A stretch of DNA of 64,000 nucleotides from Chiua virens. Its lineage: Eukaryota; Basidiomycota; Agaricomycetes; Boletales; Boletaceae. Every line of letters starts with the position of its first letter. Positions within the stretch are counted from its first letter, which is position 1. Location of the stretch: the NCBI GenBank assembly GCA_019787685.1, contig JAHNUO010000022.1, positions 186,001 through 250,000 on the forward strand. Reading direction: 5' to 3'. The translations under genes were made by a program, and so were the position numbers. The notes beneath the pieces are model-generated. The model was not told the DNA's origin, did not search any database, and saw only the letters and a list, made by a program, of their open reading frames with translations. Of this stretch, positions 11,560 to 23,800 are shown in pieces.

Positions 11560-12173
11560 ATGAACAACCTTCGCATGGTTGGTACTCATGATCTCATGTC
11601 GTATCCGATACGACTCAGCAGCCCGAAAAAATCCAGCTGGGAGAGGAAGAGGAGAACGACGATGCTGCGGAGGTCACCTGGGGTACGTCCTCGCTTATCA
11701 TCCAGTCACTCACATTGACTACCTACGACAGAGGATCAAAAGTGCATCAACACGTTCTCGAAGCTGAACACACGTCTACGAGGAATCGAAGGTCAACTTG
11801 ACGTGCTCAAGGTGAGCGAGACGCCTGTGTGCGTCGGTCGCAACGCCACTCAGTCCTCGACAGCAGGAAAAAGAAACTCTTGATGATCTCGCCACAGAGC
11901 TCGAGCTCGCCGATCAGGATCAGATTGTATTGTCCGTTCTTGAGGTTTCTCGGCCCGCGGATCGCTCATTATCGTCCTAGGTACAAAATCGGCGAATGCT
12001 TCCTCCAACTACGCCAGCCCCGAGCACTCAAACGATACGCAAAGGATCTAGCTCTCATCGATTCTAAGCTCTCTGAACTTACCACCATCGCAGAAGAGTG
12101 CGAAAAGGAGATGAAAGAGCTCAAGGTCATCCTCTACGCCAAGTTTGGCCGGGCCATCAACCTCGATGAGTAG
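11560..12173 (+). CDS. PFD4: Prefoldin subunit 4
   Basis: Beta-type subunit of the hexameric prefoldin chaperone, which hands actin and tubulin to the CCT chaperonin. Proposed exons are 11560-11577, 11619-11682, 11732-11811, 11864-11931 and 11981-12173, giving 140 residues (family 125-140). Family blocks are VTWEDQKCINTFSKLNTRL near the N-terminus, LYKIGECFLQL in the middle, and the C-terminal ELKVILYAKFGRAINL, with coiled-coil heptads in between. The first 18-nt exon and its 41-nt intron are the least certain part; they were chosen because the upstream frame of exon 2 has a stop and a GT-AG pair restores a Met start. The fourth intron uses an unusual GTCCGT donor, required to give LYKIG. Confidence 0.88.
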
Positions 12174-12519
12174 ACGTGCTGAAGTTGTACCTTACAAACC
12201 AGCGCGCTAGACATGCCTCTTAAGAGTGGACGAATCGAGGAATAATTCATGTGATATCATCATACGAGTGTTATCAGCACATTCAAGGACATCAGATCTC
12301 AGATTCCAATCTTACGTGCGCTGGCTGAATCGTTCCGCAGAAACTTTCCCGACCAACCCTCGCTTCCTCAAGGTCTCCATTTGTTGTCTCCCCGTTGATC
12401 ACGTTCGTCCGCCCTCCGTCGGGTGTGTTCGACCACGAACGCGTATTTGGGGGTTCCTCTCCGGTCCCTGTCGTTGTCTCCGAAGGAGACGTTTGGCTTG
12501 CCGTATGACCGCGCAGCCT
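12174..12519. other. No supported gene
   Basis: Short frames only. The stretch may include more decayed P450 sequence upstream of the recognisable part, but I could not align it. Confidence 0.4.
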
Positions 12520-12897
12520 GATCTGCCAACTCTACGTTAATCTTGTAAGATCATACTGATACATGATCTTAATGCGCAGGGCCATGCGCCGGCACGAGAC
12601 TGCTTACCTAGAACCTGACGTCTTCAAGCCCGAACGATTCTTTATCCACGGGAACTCAAGGATGACGAATTCATGGACGACGCCGCTCTTGGCTTTGGGA
12701 GGTATGTGATCCAACATTGCTACATAGAGTCCTGTCACTGACTCTGCTTGTCAGGCGGCTTTTATGTTGCTGATGCTTCGATCTGGGTCCATTTTACGGG
12801 CCTTCAAGATGACGAAAGGCTTCAATAAGCGAGGCGAAGAAATCGATTTCGAACCAATATTCGGATACGGAGTAGCCACGTACGCGTTTTTAGAATG
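12520..12897 (+). pseudogene. Cytochrome P450 C-terminal remnant lacking the haem-Cys motif
   Basis: Pieces match the C-terminal part of fungal P450s in the right order: NSTLIL, an intron-like gap, RAMRRHETAYLEPDVFKPERFF (PERF region), an ALGFGR stretch ending at a GT donor, then VADASIWV and, in another frame, KGFNKRGEEIDFEPIFGYG. The residues between GFGR and VADAS, where the family has the haem-ligating Cys (CPGRH-type), are missing, and at least two frameshifts separate the pieces. The N-terminal two thirds were not found. It belongs to a different P450 group from the one at 27-29 kb. Confidence 0.75.
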
Positions 12898-13816
12898 ACT
12901 TCCGCTTTCTATTGACACGATCCGATAGAGTTCCTTGCCCACTCCCTTGTTCTATATACCACGACGGGGGAGCAAGGATTTCGACGGTCACGGTGCCACG
13001 GTGGACATTTGAATTCCGAATCCATCGCTTCGTATAGTTTAAATCGTTTCTATTGATCTTAACTGAGCTAGGGCATCCTCTATCGCTTCTCATACACAGC
13101 TGTACACTTCCTTCACGGTGATCCGATCACCGTAAAATCCCATGGTCCGAGTCCGACATACTTATCATTAATATTGAGGCCACTGCTGTGAATGACGGTC
13201 CCTTGCAGTTTCTTTGGTCAACATCAAGCATCGTGTGAGGTACTATCTGCATTCGTTGGCCTCGTTTATATTGTCGCCATGCCCTTTGAGTCGGTCACTG
13301 CATGCTGTCATGCTCACTACTAGCACTGCCCTCCGTGCTATTTCTTCCTCTCCTGAAGCCAAGTCCTGACAAGAGTCTGCCAGTCGAGACCCAAATATAC
13401 CACTGGCACGGACGTTGCCCAGGCATAACACCGTGTATTCATATCTATGGTGCCACTAGTACTCGGTGAGTGGCACAGGATGAAGAGATTTCATCACTGA
13501 CGCGGGGCTCATCTGCCAGGAGATCATCGCTGTGGCCAAATGGATGATTTGCTTTCATGATCTGGTAGTGGTCCTCACAGGATGACTTGGATTCGTCCTA
13601 GCCTAGTCACCTAGCCAATTAAGTCTGCCTCCTCGACCGGTCCTTTCGTGTTGTTTTATGCTTGAGTACTTCGCCTCACGCAGGGGAGTTGATTTATGAT
13701 ATAGCATTTCAATACATTATAGTCCTTATGACACAGGAATTTCCCCTCTATAGCGAGCCGTGCGCGTGAGCCTCCGTCAAGCCTATGATACGCAGCGAAA
13801 ACAAGCATGCTCAAAA
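12898..13816. other. No supported gene
   Basis: Intergenic sequence between the P450 remnant and the 3' end of the next minus-strand gene. Nothing recognisable on either strand. Confidence 0.5.
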
Positions 13817-15040
13817 TCACGAGACGGTTTGGGGAAAACGTTGCGGAATCATCTTGTGAATGACTACATATCGCGTTCAGAATGGACCGAGGGAAGGAGA
13901 CGAAGAAGAACGTACCAGCACCAGAGTTATTGGACCCGCCATTGTTGATGGTCATACCCTCGACGATCGAACCTCCTCGGATGTCCACGCAGTTGGTCTT
14001 GCTAGTGTAATCTTCGTTTGCTCTGATTCCCTGCCAACCGTATGTCTCAGGCTAGCCAATGTAAGTCCTCGACAGGCGCAATACAAGCCGACTTACCTCC
14101 TGAGGAAAGCTGGCGATGGAAGGTAACATGGCGGGTGAACGGGGTGAGTGAATTCTTGATTGCCTCGTCGGTTGCGGCGAGCGAAGAGGCGGCCCCCTGA
14201 CAGAGCGAGAGCGGCGAGGAGACTCGGGCGTCTCCGAAATACTCGACCCTGCTACTCGTACGATTGGTGGCGAGGGCGAGGGCGACGGCGACATCCTCTC
14301 AGGCTGAAAATCATGATAAAGGTCACTCATCCGGTCTTTGATTGGTCCTGACAATCCATAAGTATAAAGGAAGGAAAGAGACGGGAACTACTTACTAATC
14401 GGAGTGCTCATCGCTTCGTTCATATCGATCCTAATGTCTGGGCCATCTTCGAATGTAGGATCCACGTTCAGTTCTGGAAGCTCTGAGACAGAACACTGCA
14501 TGTTGAGTGGTGACGTTACTATCTCATTTGTCGACCTTGACGTATCATCCACCGGAAGTCGTCTGTCCGCCATCCTCACGCCTATCGATGAACCAAATGG
14601 ACTACTCCTTCCTGTGAGAGTGGACCTTCGTCTTTCGTTAATCTCATCCTTTCCGAAGTAGTCAGAACCATGGTCGTGAACAATACATCGAGCTAATCAA
14701 CCCACCTTGACACGCTTGCGGAGCTTTTCCGCGTCCTCGAGGCACACGGATGCTTGTAGTGGGGGCAGACCGATCAGTCTCCTCAAGCTATAGATCGAAG
14801 AGGTAGACGCTGAGTCATTTATTTCTTTGAGACGCTTCCTCAGTCTGTAAATGGATGTTTTCATCAGTATCGACGTGCATTAGTCTCAAAGATTGGTGCC
14901 TACGATTCTTCCTCTTCCACGTAATTCCTTCGTTCTGTTTCGAATAACGCGCAATACCTGGCCCGATGATCATCTTGAATGATCAAGAGGACATCGTCCA
15001 GGACTTCCTCAGCTTGTTTAAAGACGGACGACGAAAGCAT
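13817..15040 (-). CDS. Hypothetical protein, six exons, Ser/Pro-rich
   Basis: Not recognised. A consistent model is 15040-14904, 14844-14706, 14648-14396, 14347-14097, 14051-13916 and 13863-13817, with GT-AG introns, matching phases and 320 residues. The N-terminal 90 residues are charged and helical-looking (MLSSSVFKQAEEVLDDVL, then LRKRLKEIND), the middle is acidic, and residues about 190-260 are Ser/Pro/Arg-rich (SPSPSPSPP, SPRRSRS), suggesting disorder and phosphorylation. The C-terminus has GGSIVEGMTINNGGSNN. If the last intron is retained the frame runs on to 13656, so the 3' end is uncertain. No TE resemblance. Confidence 0.6.
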
Positions 15041-15618
15041 GTCTGCGTGGCGCCGTCAGTGGGTATTAGAGGGGGAATGATGGAACTGCTGCTAGTTGGT
15101 GGTGAGGCGAGGGCAATTTATTCATTTCATGGGCGTTCGGTGATGCCTGGAATCCGTGTGTACTGTCGTACACAGAAGCTGTGGTACCTTGCAACCGAAA
15201 ACAAAGAAGCCTCCAAAAAAACAATAAGTAAGAAGGGCATGAGGTGTTGACACATCAATTGGGACCTACAGAGATCAACAGACATGAACACATGTACCGA
15301 CGGGGAATCATTGCATTGTGGAATACAAATCATTTGCTCCCTATAATACATGCTATGAGTTGATTTTTTTAATCGAGCATTTTCCTTAGGATACTAAGGA
15401 TATCGTGAAGAAACGCCGTCCACGGTCACATGCACAGAAAGCAACGGGGTGTTCGTACAGAATTCTACCGTATCCATCCAGCAAACTAATTGCAATACAG
15501 TAAGTTCTCTGACTCCCTTCCAAGTGCCTTCCAAGTGCCGTGAACCAAGCTTTGTCGCTCACTGATCCAGAAGGTACATAGCGCTCGCGCAGACCCCTTC
15601 TATCGTCACCCGGTGGCG
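15041..15618. other. No supported gene
   Basis: Short non-coding-looking stretch upstream of the hypothetical gene; its start-proximal part probably holds that gene's promoter. Confidence 0.45.
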
Positions 15619-15706
15619 CTGTTACGCCTGGCAGGCGATATTCAGCGTACTTACTAATCGTGTGATTCAGACATACCTAAAGCCAGTGCGCGTCGCTGCC
15701 ACGTCA
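15619..15706. repeat. Inverted partner of 30386-30475
   Basis: About 90 bp, including CGTGTGATTCAGACAT and GCGTCGCTGCCACGTC, recur in reverse complement at 30386-30475, beyond the intact P450. It marks the outer flank shared by the two P450 copies. Confidence 0.75.
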
Positions 15707-15867
15707 TTACGCTGGAAATCGGAGGCCTCGCCCATAAATTACCATGAGATCGTACCTCATTGTAATGCCTGTTCATGCAAATTTGGACGTGGCTTGACAT
15801 GGACACTGGCCCAGGACAGCACCCCATGAGGATAAATAGTTCGAGGTCTCGCCCGATAGAGATCAGC

Positions 15868-17394
15868 ATGTCTCTCTTCACCCGCACTCTTGCGTACACT
15901 TTGACGATCCTCACAAGCATCACAGAATCTATCTTCTCATGTCTTTTCGAGTTATCAATACTTTCCTTCACACACCAAGCTTTTTGGTAGGATGTGTCAA
16001 CGGGATGCTGTACGCGCTGAGCCCGAGCGCATTTCTCGCTCGCTGCCAGTACAGTCATTTACCGGCACTTGAGCCACCACCGGCACTTGAGCCAAATCCA
16101 AATCATATATGAATTCCGACCACAACAATCAAATCAACTACTGTAAAAATAGGATATGATATACCACTATGCTTAGCTATGAGATGGGGCCTGTTTGCTG
16201 TTCTTGTTGTTATTACAGCTGGCAAGTTTGACTGAAAATTGTAGTATTTCATTGCTACAACACTACAGACTAATATTATAGCAATTTTAATTACAGGAAT
16301 ATATACATATGCTTGTCAGCTTGATGATCCCAACATATTGTATACAGATCAGTGATGCCTGGGCTTGCCAGCATGATGCTGGAGAGACAAGTCTTAAGCA
16401 AGGTGAAGGAGTTATCAGTACTATGATATACTTAATGCGGAATAGTCAGTATGACTCATATGCTCCGACTCAGAGCAGGACTCAAAATTTGACAGTGTAA
16501 ATAAAACTATCATTTGTCACTTCCAGCTACACTGATTATGGTTGGTCGTACAAAATCCAAGTGTCAGAAGCAAAGGACAGCAATTGCTAATCAGGAAGAA
16601 GGTCTAGCTTATGCCATGAAGCTGTGGAATGAGGATGAGGAGAAGCCGGAGAAAGAGCGGCGAAGCCTCCGTGTGATTTGTCATGAGGCAGAAGAAGAGA
16701 TGAAGAAACAGAAGAAGGATGTCACCATCAGACACAGGTGAGGGAAACGGAGATGTCATTGCCAGTGAAGATGAGCCAAGTGACGAGAACATTGATAGTG
16801 ATGGTGAGAGTGCAGAGGAGTAACGGTAACTGGCGGTATCGCTTAGATGTTGCTTGGCCCGTGCGAATCGGTGCGATACCTTTTTTGGTAGCGGCTCAAG
16901 TGGTGGGGTTGGAGTGATAAGGGCTCAATCTTTGATCAGTTAATTGCAAGAGTATAACATTCTCTTTTTGCTTGCTTTTTTTTCTACTATATGTTTGAGT
17001 ATATATTGAAGCATCTATACCATATGATCTTAATGAATTGTTGTTGTTAAAAATCAAGAGGTGATCAAAATCTTTGTGGCTCAAGTGCTGGTAAATGACT
17101 GTAGGTTTCATATTATTGACTTGAAAGGACCTATCAGTTGATACAGGTATCAACGTTTCAACTAGCGAACGCTACGGTCCCATGCACACCGTGTTATTTG
17201 GTAGTTTTCGGGTCAAATTGATCTCTTCAGGAGATGCAATTTCCTTGGTTTTATTGACTTCCCACCAGCTGCTCAGTAACGACATTGGGCACCACGAGGT
17301 ATTTAACATCATTTCCGGAACCACATCCAACCATGCACATTTCCACGAAGTTATGACACGCGAGCTCTTTCCATTAGTCGACAATGTATCTTCT
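15868..17394 (+). pseudogene. Truncated P450 pseudogene split by a transposon
   Basis: Starts MSLFTRTLAYTLTILT, nearly identical to the intact P450 at 28757-27165 (opposite strand), with the same upstream GAGGATAAATAG box. A 1-bp deletion after CLFE shifts the frame. The sequence reaches the first exon-intron junction at 16047, is interrupted by the TA-flanked element at 16052-17101, then resumes through intron 1 and exon 2 (HERYGP..., FRVKLISSGDAIS) up to about 17394 (RELFPL), where similarity stops. The haem and I-helix regions are absent. Confidence 0.85.
16052..17101 (+). mobile_element. Non-autonomous pogo/Fot-like (Tc1/mariner superfamily) element
   Basis: Comparison with the intact P450 gives the empty site CCAGTAGGTTTCA, so the insert is 16052-17101 (1,050 bp) with TA duplicated at 16050-51 and 17102-03. 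Ends are inverted repeats starting CAGTCATTTACC, followed by CACTTGAGCC-type subterminal repeats. Inside, 16538-16741 encodes the basic N-terminus typical of fungal pogo-like transposases (MVGRTKSKCQKQ ... RRSLRVICHEAEEE). It is then fused, one base out of frame, to a short acidic tail (EDEPSDENIDSDGESAEE) ending at 16823. The DDE catalytic domain is gone: an internally deleted derivative that could only move with a transposase from elsewhere. Confidence 0.85.
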
Positions 17395-17594
17395 AGCCTG
17401 ATCTAAACCTGCTGTTTGAGTCACCGTTTATCCTTTACGCCACATGCAATGCCGCCATCCGCACATGCCCTTTAGTAATTCATAGCGAGTATGATTGAAA
17501 TCATGATGATACTTAGCCGAGAAATTCAATTTGATGAACGGTGTTAAATGAGTGCACTCAGGGCCCTCGGGCCTGAGGTTGTCGAGTTTTGAGT
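17395..17594. other. Gap between P450 pseudogene and Plavaka terminus
   Basis: About 40 bp at 17519-17560 (AATTCAATTTGATGAAC, GGTGTTAAATGAGTG) resemble 29948-29985, next to the duplicated P450 promoter. Nothing else is recognised. Confidence 0.5.
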
Positions 17595-17638
17595 AACTTC
17601 ATCAGCAATTTGTCGTCGGTCTTAGCCGATGCTTGGCC
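17595..17638 (+). repeat. Left terminal inverted repeat of Plavaka copy 1
   Basis: About 34 of 43 bases match the reverse complement of 26967-27009; the shared core is AACTTCATCAGCAA and CTTAGCC. Confidence 0.65.
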
Positions 17639-18005
17639 GCAATTACCACACTTGCACGGTCTGATAAGTGGTCCAAGACGAGGCCCGCACAAGATGTCTA
17701 ATGCCACTCGATTTCTTGAACTCAGCTTGTACGCCTTCTATTATTCCACTTTTTAGACTTGGGAGGAATTGTTGCAAGAGGTAAAAGTAGAGAAAGTCAC
17801 GCCAGTTGTCCATTGAAAACGAAGTAGATACTACAAAAAAAGTGATTAAAGTAGTGTAAGTGAGAAACGTGCACAAAAAGTGGTCCAAGTGGTTCAAAAT
17901 TGTGGGATGGATGGGTATATGAGCTGAATTTCAGCATGCTGACACGATCGAGTTGGATCTGGAAGCTGGCAGTCAGTTTCATGCGGTCCAGATCTGGGAG
18001 GAATA

Positions 18006-20689
18006 TTACCAAAGTAAAGAGCGCGGGTCAATAACATCACCATTGTTGCAATTCTTGGATGTCTCGGGGGCACGGGGGCCGAGCGTGTCTAACGCAGTTT
18101 GGATGATTTCGGCTGTGTTTTCGGGGCCCTTCTTGATGAGTGCGTTGGTGTAACCGTCTGTCAGCTTGCCCCAGTTGACGTGAGAGAATAATAGGTCTTG
18201 CTTGCTCAAGGTTCCAGTCGCTTTGTTGAGCGTCTTGTGCAGTGTCACTTTCTTCTTCCCTGCCAATTCCTTCACAGCTTCTCGGACAAATACTTTGCTA
18301 TCACGGTAAAGCATGAACGCACGCTCGAGCTTTGAGACAAGTTTAATCAGCATAATAAATTAAAACAGCATAAATCTTTTTTCACTGCAGCCGTTGCAAG
18401 CGCAACAACACCTTCCATATCATAGCCTTGCTGCAATTTTTCAGTTCTGAGGGACAGGATACCAACAGCGCCTGAGGTCTTGCTCAAGTGGGCAATCGCA
18501 ACAACATCGACAATAAATGGAGCGCGGAAGTTACGCTGCAGGTTGGAAACAGCCTGATTTTCTTGAATGAACTTGAAGAGCGGGGGAGCAATCATCCGCA
18601 TGGCTTTGTCCTGGACCATCGCGTTAGACCCCTTTATATCATGGTTTTCTTTCACCATATCCCAAAAGTAGTGGGTCACCATAGCGAGTGCGGCGGATCC
18701 AAATCCGCTACGCCATTCATTCAAATGTTGCGACACCTAAGTACATATTTTAGTGAAGGGAGATGGGAGTGTGAAAGTGTGGAATAAGGGGATTACGCAC
18801 CACCCCAACCACAGGACCATCAATGGTAACCTTGTGTGCAACATCAGGGTAGACAACGTCGAAGATCTCTTGAAGGGCTGCTACCAGGGTCTCATCAGGA
18901 ATAGACCAAATACTCATCTGTCCCCCAGCCCAGAGAATGATGGTATCCATGAACGTGTTTGTCCACCTCTGGTTTGCCTCAACAGGAAGGTTGCCATTCT
19001 TATAATCACTGCGGGCCTTGTGCTCTGAAACTTTCGCCTTCTTGCCGAGGGAAGTTTCGCCTGCCTCTATCTTGACCTTCTTCAGCATTGGCTGGGTGTC
19101 ATCTGCGTGTACAATACCGACTGATGTCTGACATGGTATAGCATGAGCATAGGAAGACAAAAAAATGAAGGACATACTGTCACTGTCGTTCTCATGTCAC
19201 TTGTCATAGCATCGACGGTATCAATGTCCATGCCAACCTGGAGTTCAGTGGGAAGCTCAAGAAAATCTTCTGTGGGATCACTGGTTGGAATTGGCGTAAT
19301 CTTTCTCTTTAATGTAGTCAAGGGTACCCGGGGCTGAGTTGGAGGGGGGGTACGCTCGTAATTATCATACCAGGGGGGAATTTGACTTGCTTTGATTTCA
19401 ACGTCGCTGTCTGGATCGGAAGGAACAATCTGTATAGTTGATTCAGTGAATGGATTTGTAAACTGTAAAAAGGAATGGTGGACAACATGTTCAGCACGCA
19501 CCAAAGCAATGTTCCTGTCCTTTCCCTTTCCGAGAGCCGCTCTTTCCTCCTCCTCCTCCTCCTCATCATCATCACAGTCAAGATTGAAACCTCCAAATTT
19601 CGTTGTAATACTGGCATTGGCTTCTGTTTGTGAATATTGTGTGAGTTGAGTACTCTCTGTTACCGCCTTGCTGGGCTGACTACCGAGCTTGGACATGGAG
19701 GTTGATGTAGTTGATAACGTTTCCACAGCAGTGACGGGTCACAACCTTGGTGTCCCCCAACTTTCCTGGACATGTTTGTACCATCCTGTAATCATATGTT
19801 CGTCGATGTCCAAGTCTGACTCATGGTCCCTGTTAACAGATTCATAGTCAGCAACCAGAAGATTGACAAAGAATAAAGTGGCCTCTGTGAGAAATAACAT
19901 GGTTGATGGGAGAAGCAGGGTGTGAGTACCTACTTTGGTAGGCTCAGGTATTGTGACACGTTGCCGCTGGTGTCCAAACTAGTTGCCTTGCTTGCTTCAT
20001 GAATCATCGCCCTGAGCGAAATCTTCCCTTTCTTCCCTTTCACTCCAGATTGAGTCTGGCGTTTGGTGCCTACAACGTTGATCATGGTGAGTTATAAGTA
20101 TTTCATTGCAAAAGGTTACTACTATGACTGACCTTCAAGTTGGTCTACCACCCCACAATTAGCGCCTAACTTGTTGCTTGGACGAGACTCGGAGCTTGCG
20201 CCCTTTGTACCCGGCTCAGGCACTGTAGCTTCCAGTTCCTATATTTAACCCAGTTACATTGTGACAGAAGGCAGAACAAGGTCAGTTTCATGACTTACTG
20301 GAGTACCCTCTGCCTGACGATGATATTGGTTCACTGCTGTAGCACTCAACTTGCTACCACGGCGGGTGCCTGTATCTCTCGGCGCACTGGTGGTTGTGGT
20401 CTCCAGCAACAACGAATTAAAATCAATTCATGATGAGGGATGGTAGAATGAGTAGATTGCTCACAGGTGCAGTGGCCATGGCATTCTGCTCTTTGTGCAA
20501 TTGCATGACTAACTTGGTGATAGCAATGACACGTTCCTGTGTGGCCTTCTCAGCTGCAGCCTTCTCAAGTGCTGCATGATTGTCATCCACCGCTTTTTCT
20601 GCTTTGGTGTGCCGTTTTCCCTGCACAGCGAGAAGAATGGCTCCAGGATGAGCAGTTGTGTTCGTGGCATGGGTGTGTCTAGTACTCAT
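18006..20689 (-). CDS. Transposon accessory protein (DUF6532-like), possibly decayed
   Basis: Several exons in order from ATG 20689. MSTRHTHATNTT and a coiled-coil Ala/Glu-rich helix come first, then Ser/Thr-rich linkers, an acidic run (DDDEEEEEEE, about 19555-19575), and a Lys-rich stretch (LKKVKIEAGE, KKAKVSEHK). A globular C-terminal part follows: MDTIILWAGGQMSIWSIPDE, SEWR-like HLNEWRSGFGSAALAM and ERAFMLYRD, ending at 18006. The C-terminal part recalls the DUF6532 domain, common in basidiomycete repeats; function unknown. Introns of about 50-70 bp separate the pieces. It lies back to back with the transposase. A diverged copy is at 48471-50750; there FKFIQENQ reads FKFI-stop-ENQ, so this copy is the better preserved. 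Confidence 0.6.
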
Positions 20690-20883
20690 GGTAAACAAAA
20701 GATTCTGATGGCTAGTAAGCAGGGAAGAGTACAAGGAAGTGCTGTGCTGGTGTGAGAGGACAAGGTGTGGAGTTGAACTTTGGCAAATTTTTAAATTGTA
20801 AGTGACACACCCTGAGTACAAACAAACAACTTAGCCTCCTTCCCAGCCTGCGTGTGTCATACCAGTCACCATAGTGCACTAAA

Positions 20884-23800
20884 ATGCCATCCCATTAACT
20901 TAGGAATGGACAGTGCCAACATGCCAGTGTTCAGGCGAAAAATGCAGTCCTTCAACTTCCATGCCCGCATCCAGGATGCAACCGCTGGTTCAAAACTCTT
21001 GCTGGTCGAACGAAACACTGTCTATCTGCCCATCCAGCTGTTCGCCTGGGTCCAGGTCAACTGCACAGCCATGGCCATCCATCATGCTCCCCATCTCAAC
21101 ATTCTTCAATACATTCCCGCTCTGAGTCCCCTTGGGTGGCCCCTGATGCTATGTCCAGCGAATCATTCGGTATTGAAGACGAGGATCATGGGAACTCAGA
21201 GCAGCAATACCATGAAGAACTGAGGATGGGCGGGACCTTGCATCGAGTCTTTCATCCTCACTTGAATGGTAATTTGATTTTAATTCACGCTATTAAATAG
21301 TGGTTCTGAACAGTTTGTAGGACGACCTTGCGATGCTGATGGAAATATCGTTCCACCTAATGTGCCACCACCGCTGCTGCCACTGCCTGCCTCAGACAAT
21401 GACTGGACTCCATATACCAGCCATACCCAGTTTGAGGTGGCAGACTTACTATACTGGCATTCAGAAATGAGCGCAAAGCAAATTGATGGTCTCATGGATA
21501 TATGGGCGGCAACTCTAATTGAGGCTAATCCCAACAATCCCGAGTCACAGAAACCACCATTTACAGGTGTGAAACATCTGTACGATGTCATTGATGATAC
21601 GCCATTAGCTGGTACAAAGTGGCAGAAGTTTCACGTCAAATACGATGGCGACATGCGATCACCAGGTCGGCCACCATGGATGGACCAAACATTTGATGTT
21701 TGGTTTCGTGATCCACTTGTTTGCCTTTGCAATATGCTCGCCAACCCAGACTTCAAGGATTCGTTTGACTATGGGCTGTACCGCGAGTATTCTGTTGAAA
21801 GAAATGAATGGCGCTATCAAGATTTTATGTCTGGACACTGGGTGTGGCTGCACGCGGTAAGTCAATTACCATCATGTCGACATCATGCCTGACAAGTTCC
21901 AAGATAAAATAGCAGAATCACAACACACACATGGATCAACATTCATTCCTGTCGTTCTGGGAAGTGACAAGACCACCATATCTGTTGCAACTGGCAACAA
22001 CAAATACTACCCACTCTACATGTCAATTGGCAACATCCATAACACTGGCCATCGTGCACATCCTGACGCCATTGTGGTGATCGGGTTCCTGGCGATTCCG
22101 AAAAGTAAGTTTGATTTGTATGGCTGAATCTGCCTGTACTGAATTTTTTCATCTGCTGATCCAGCTACAAAAGAGCATGCATCATCTGACGAGTTTCGTT
22201 TGTTCCGACGTCAATTATTTCACAACTCATTGTCGACAATACTTCAAAGCTTAAAACAGGTAATGGAAACCCCAGAGATTGTGCACTACAGAGATGGTCA
22301 TTTCTGAAAAACCATATACGGACTCAGACCATATATTGCCAACTATGAAGAGCAGGTGCTACTTGCCTGTATAGTTCGTGGGTGGTGTGCCCGGTAAGTA
22401 GTAGTTGACGAATTGAATGGAACTGCAGGATATTCACTAATGACCTTGCAGTTACACTGCAGCGCGTAAAATACTCGACTCAGACCCAGAGACTCTGGAT
22501 CATTGCAAGACATTGACTGAAATGTTGTTTTGAAATGCAAGTTTGGATGACATGTGGGATGATTTTGGCATAGTTGGTAGCCTTGTTGTACGACATATCA
22601 TCTATCTATTTTGTCACTGCAGCAATACTGATCAGTGATTTGTTAGCCGTTCACAAATGACTTCCCCTGGGCTGATATACACCAACTAATCGCCCCAGAT
22701 ATACTTCACCAGCTCATTAAGGGAGCGTTCAAGGATCACCTGGTTGACTGGGTCGAGAAGTATATTCTACAAGTATCGGGATTGACACGACAAGCAGAAC
22801 AGATTATGGATGATATTGACCGACCGTTCATTTATCATTTTATGTATTGTCATTGCCCGACTCTCTGAATATCGTGATAGTATCACTGTAGTAGCACCTT
22901 TTTCTGGCCTTCGTCACTTCCCACAGGGTCGGGGATTCAAACAATGGACCAGTAATGATTCCAAAGCACTGATGAAGGTCCGTCAGTCCAAGTCTCTTGT
23001 AGTTTCCCCTTTTTTTACAATGAAATCTCTCAAGGTTTATATTGCAGCCATAGAGGGCTATGTCCCAGATGAAGTTCTGCATACTTTTCACGCATTCCTA
23101 GAAATGTGCTACCTTGTCTGTCAAAATGTCATAACTGACTCCATGTTAAGTAAGGTCAAAGATGCAATCGAACATTTCCACCACTACCGTGAAATTTTCA
23201 AGACAATGGGCGTCACCTCCACATTCTCACTTCCTTGTCAACATGCCATCAAGCATTACCCTGAACTGATCCGGCTCTTTGGTGCCCCAAATGGACTCTG
23301 CTCGTCAATCACAGAGAATAAATATATTACTGCAGTAAAGAAACCATACTGTCGTTCAAACAAATACAAGGCACTTGGCCAGATACTCGTTACCAATCAG
23401 CGCCTTGACAAGCTCTTGGCTGCACAAACAGACTTCAGCTCTCATGGTATGCTTGCTGGAACGTGCTTATCAAATGCTCTTAAATTAATAGGTACGTGAT
23501 CAGATTCCAAATGATAAGGTAGTACTTGAAGTATGACCTCTAATTTCAAAGCCCAAATGGCCCCACCATCCAAGTTTGCTGCCATGGTTGATCACAATCC
23601 AGGTGTTGCTTCAAATTCTGAGTCTGCCAACTGCGGTGGGAGGTTCTCGAATGATAACCAGGACGAGGAATTAGATCATAGTGCGACTGTACTTGCTGCA
23701 CACATTGAGCTCTCTCAAAGGCCACGTGCGTTATGGTTTATCTGTGGTATTTTTACTCATGACTTTACAGAGTATAAACGCGCCAGAACTGTGGGTATAT

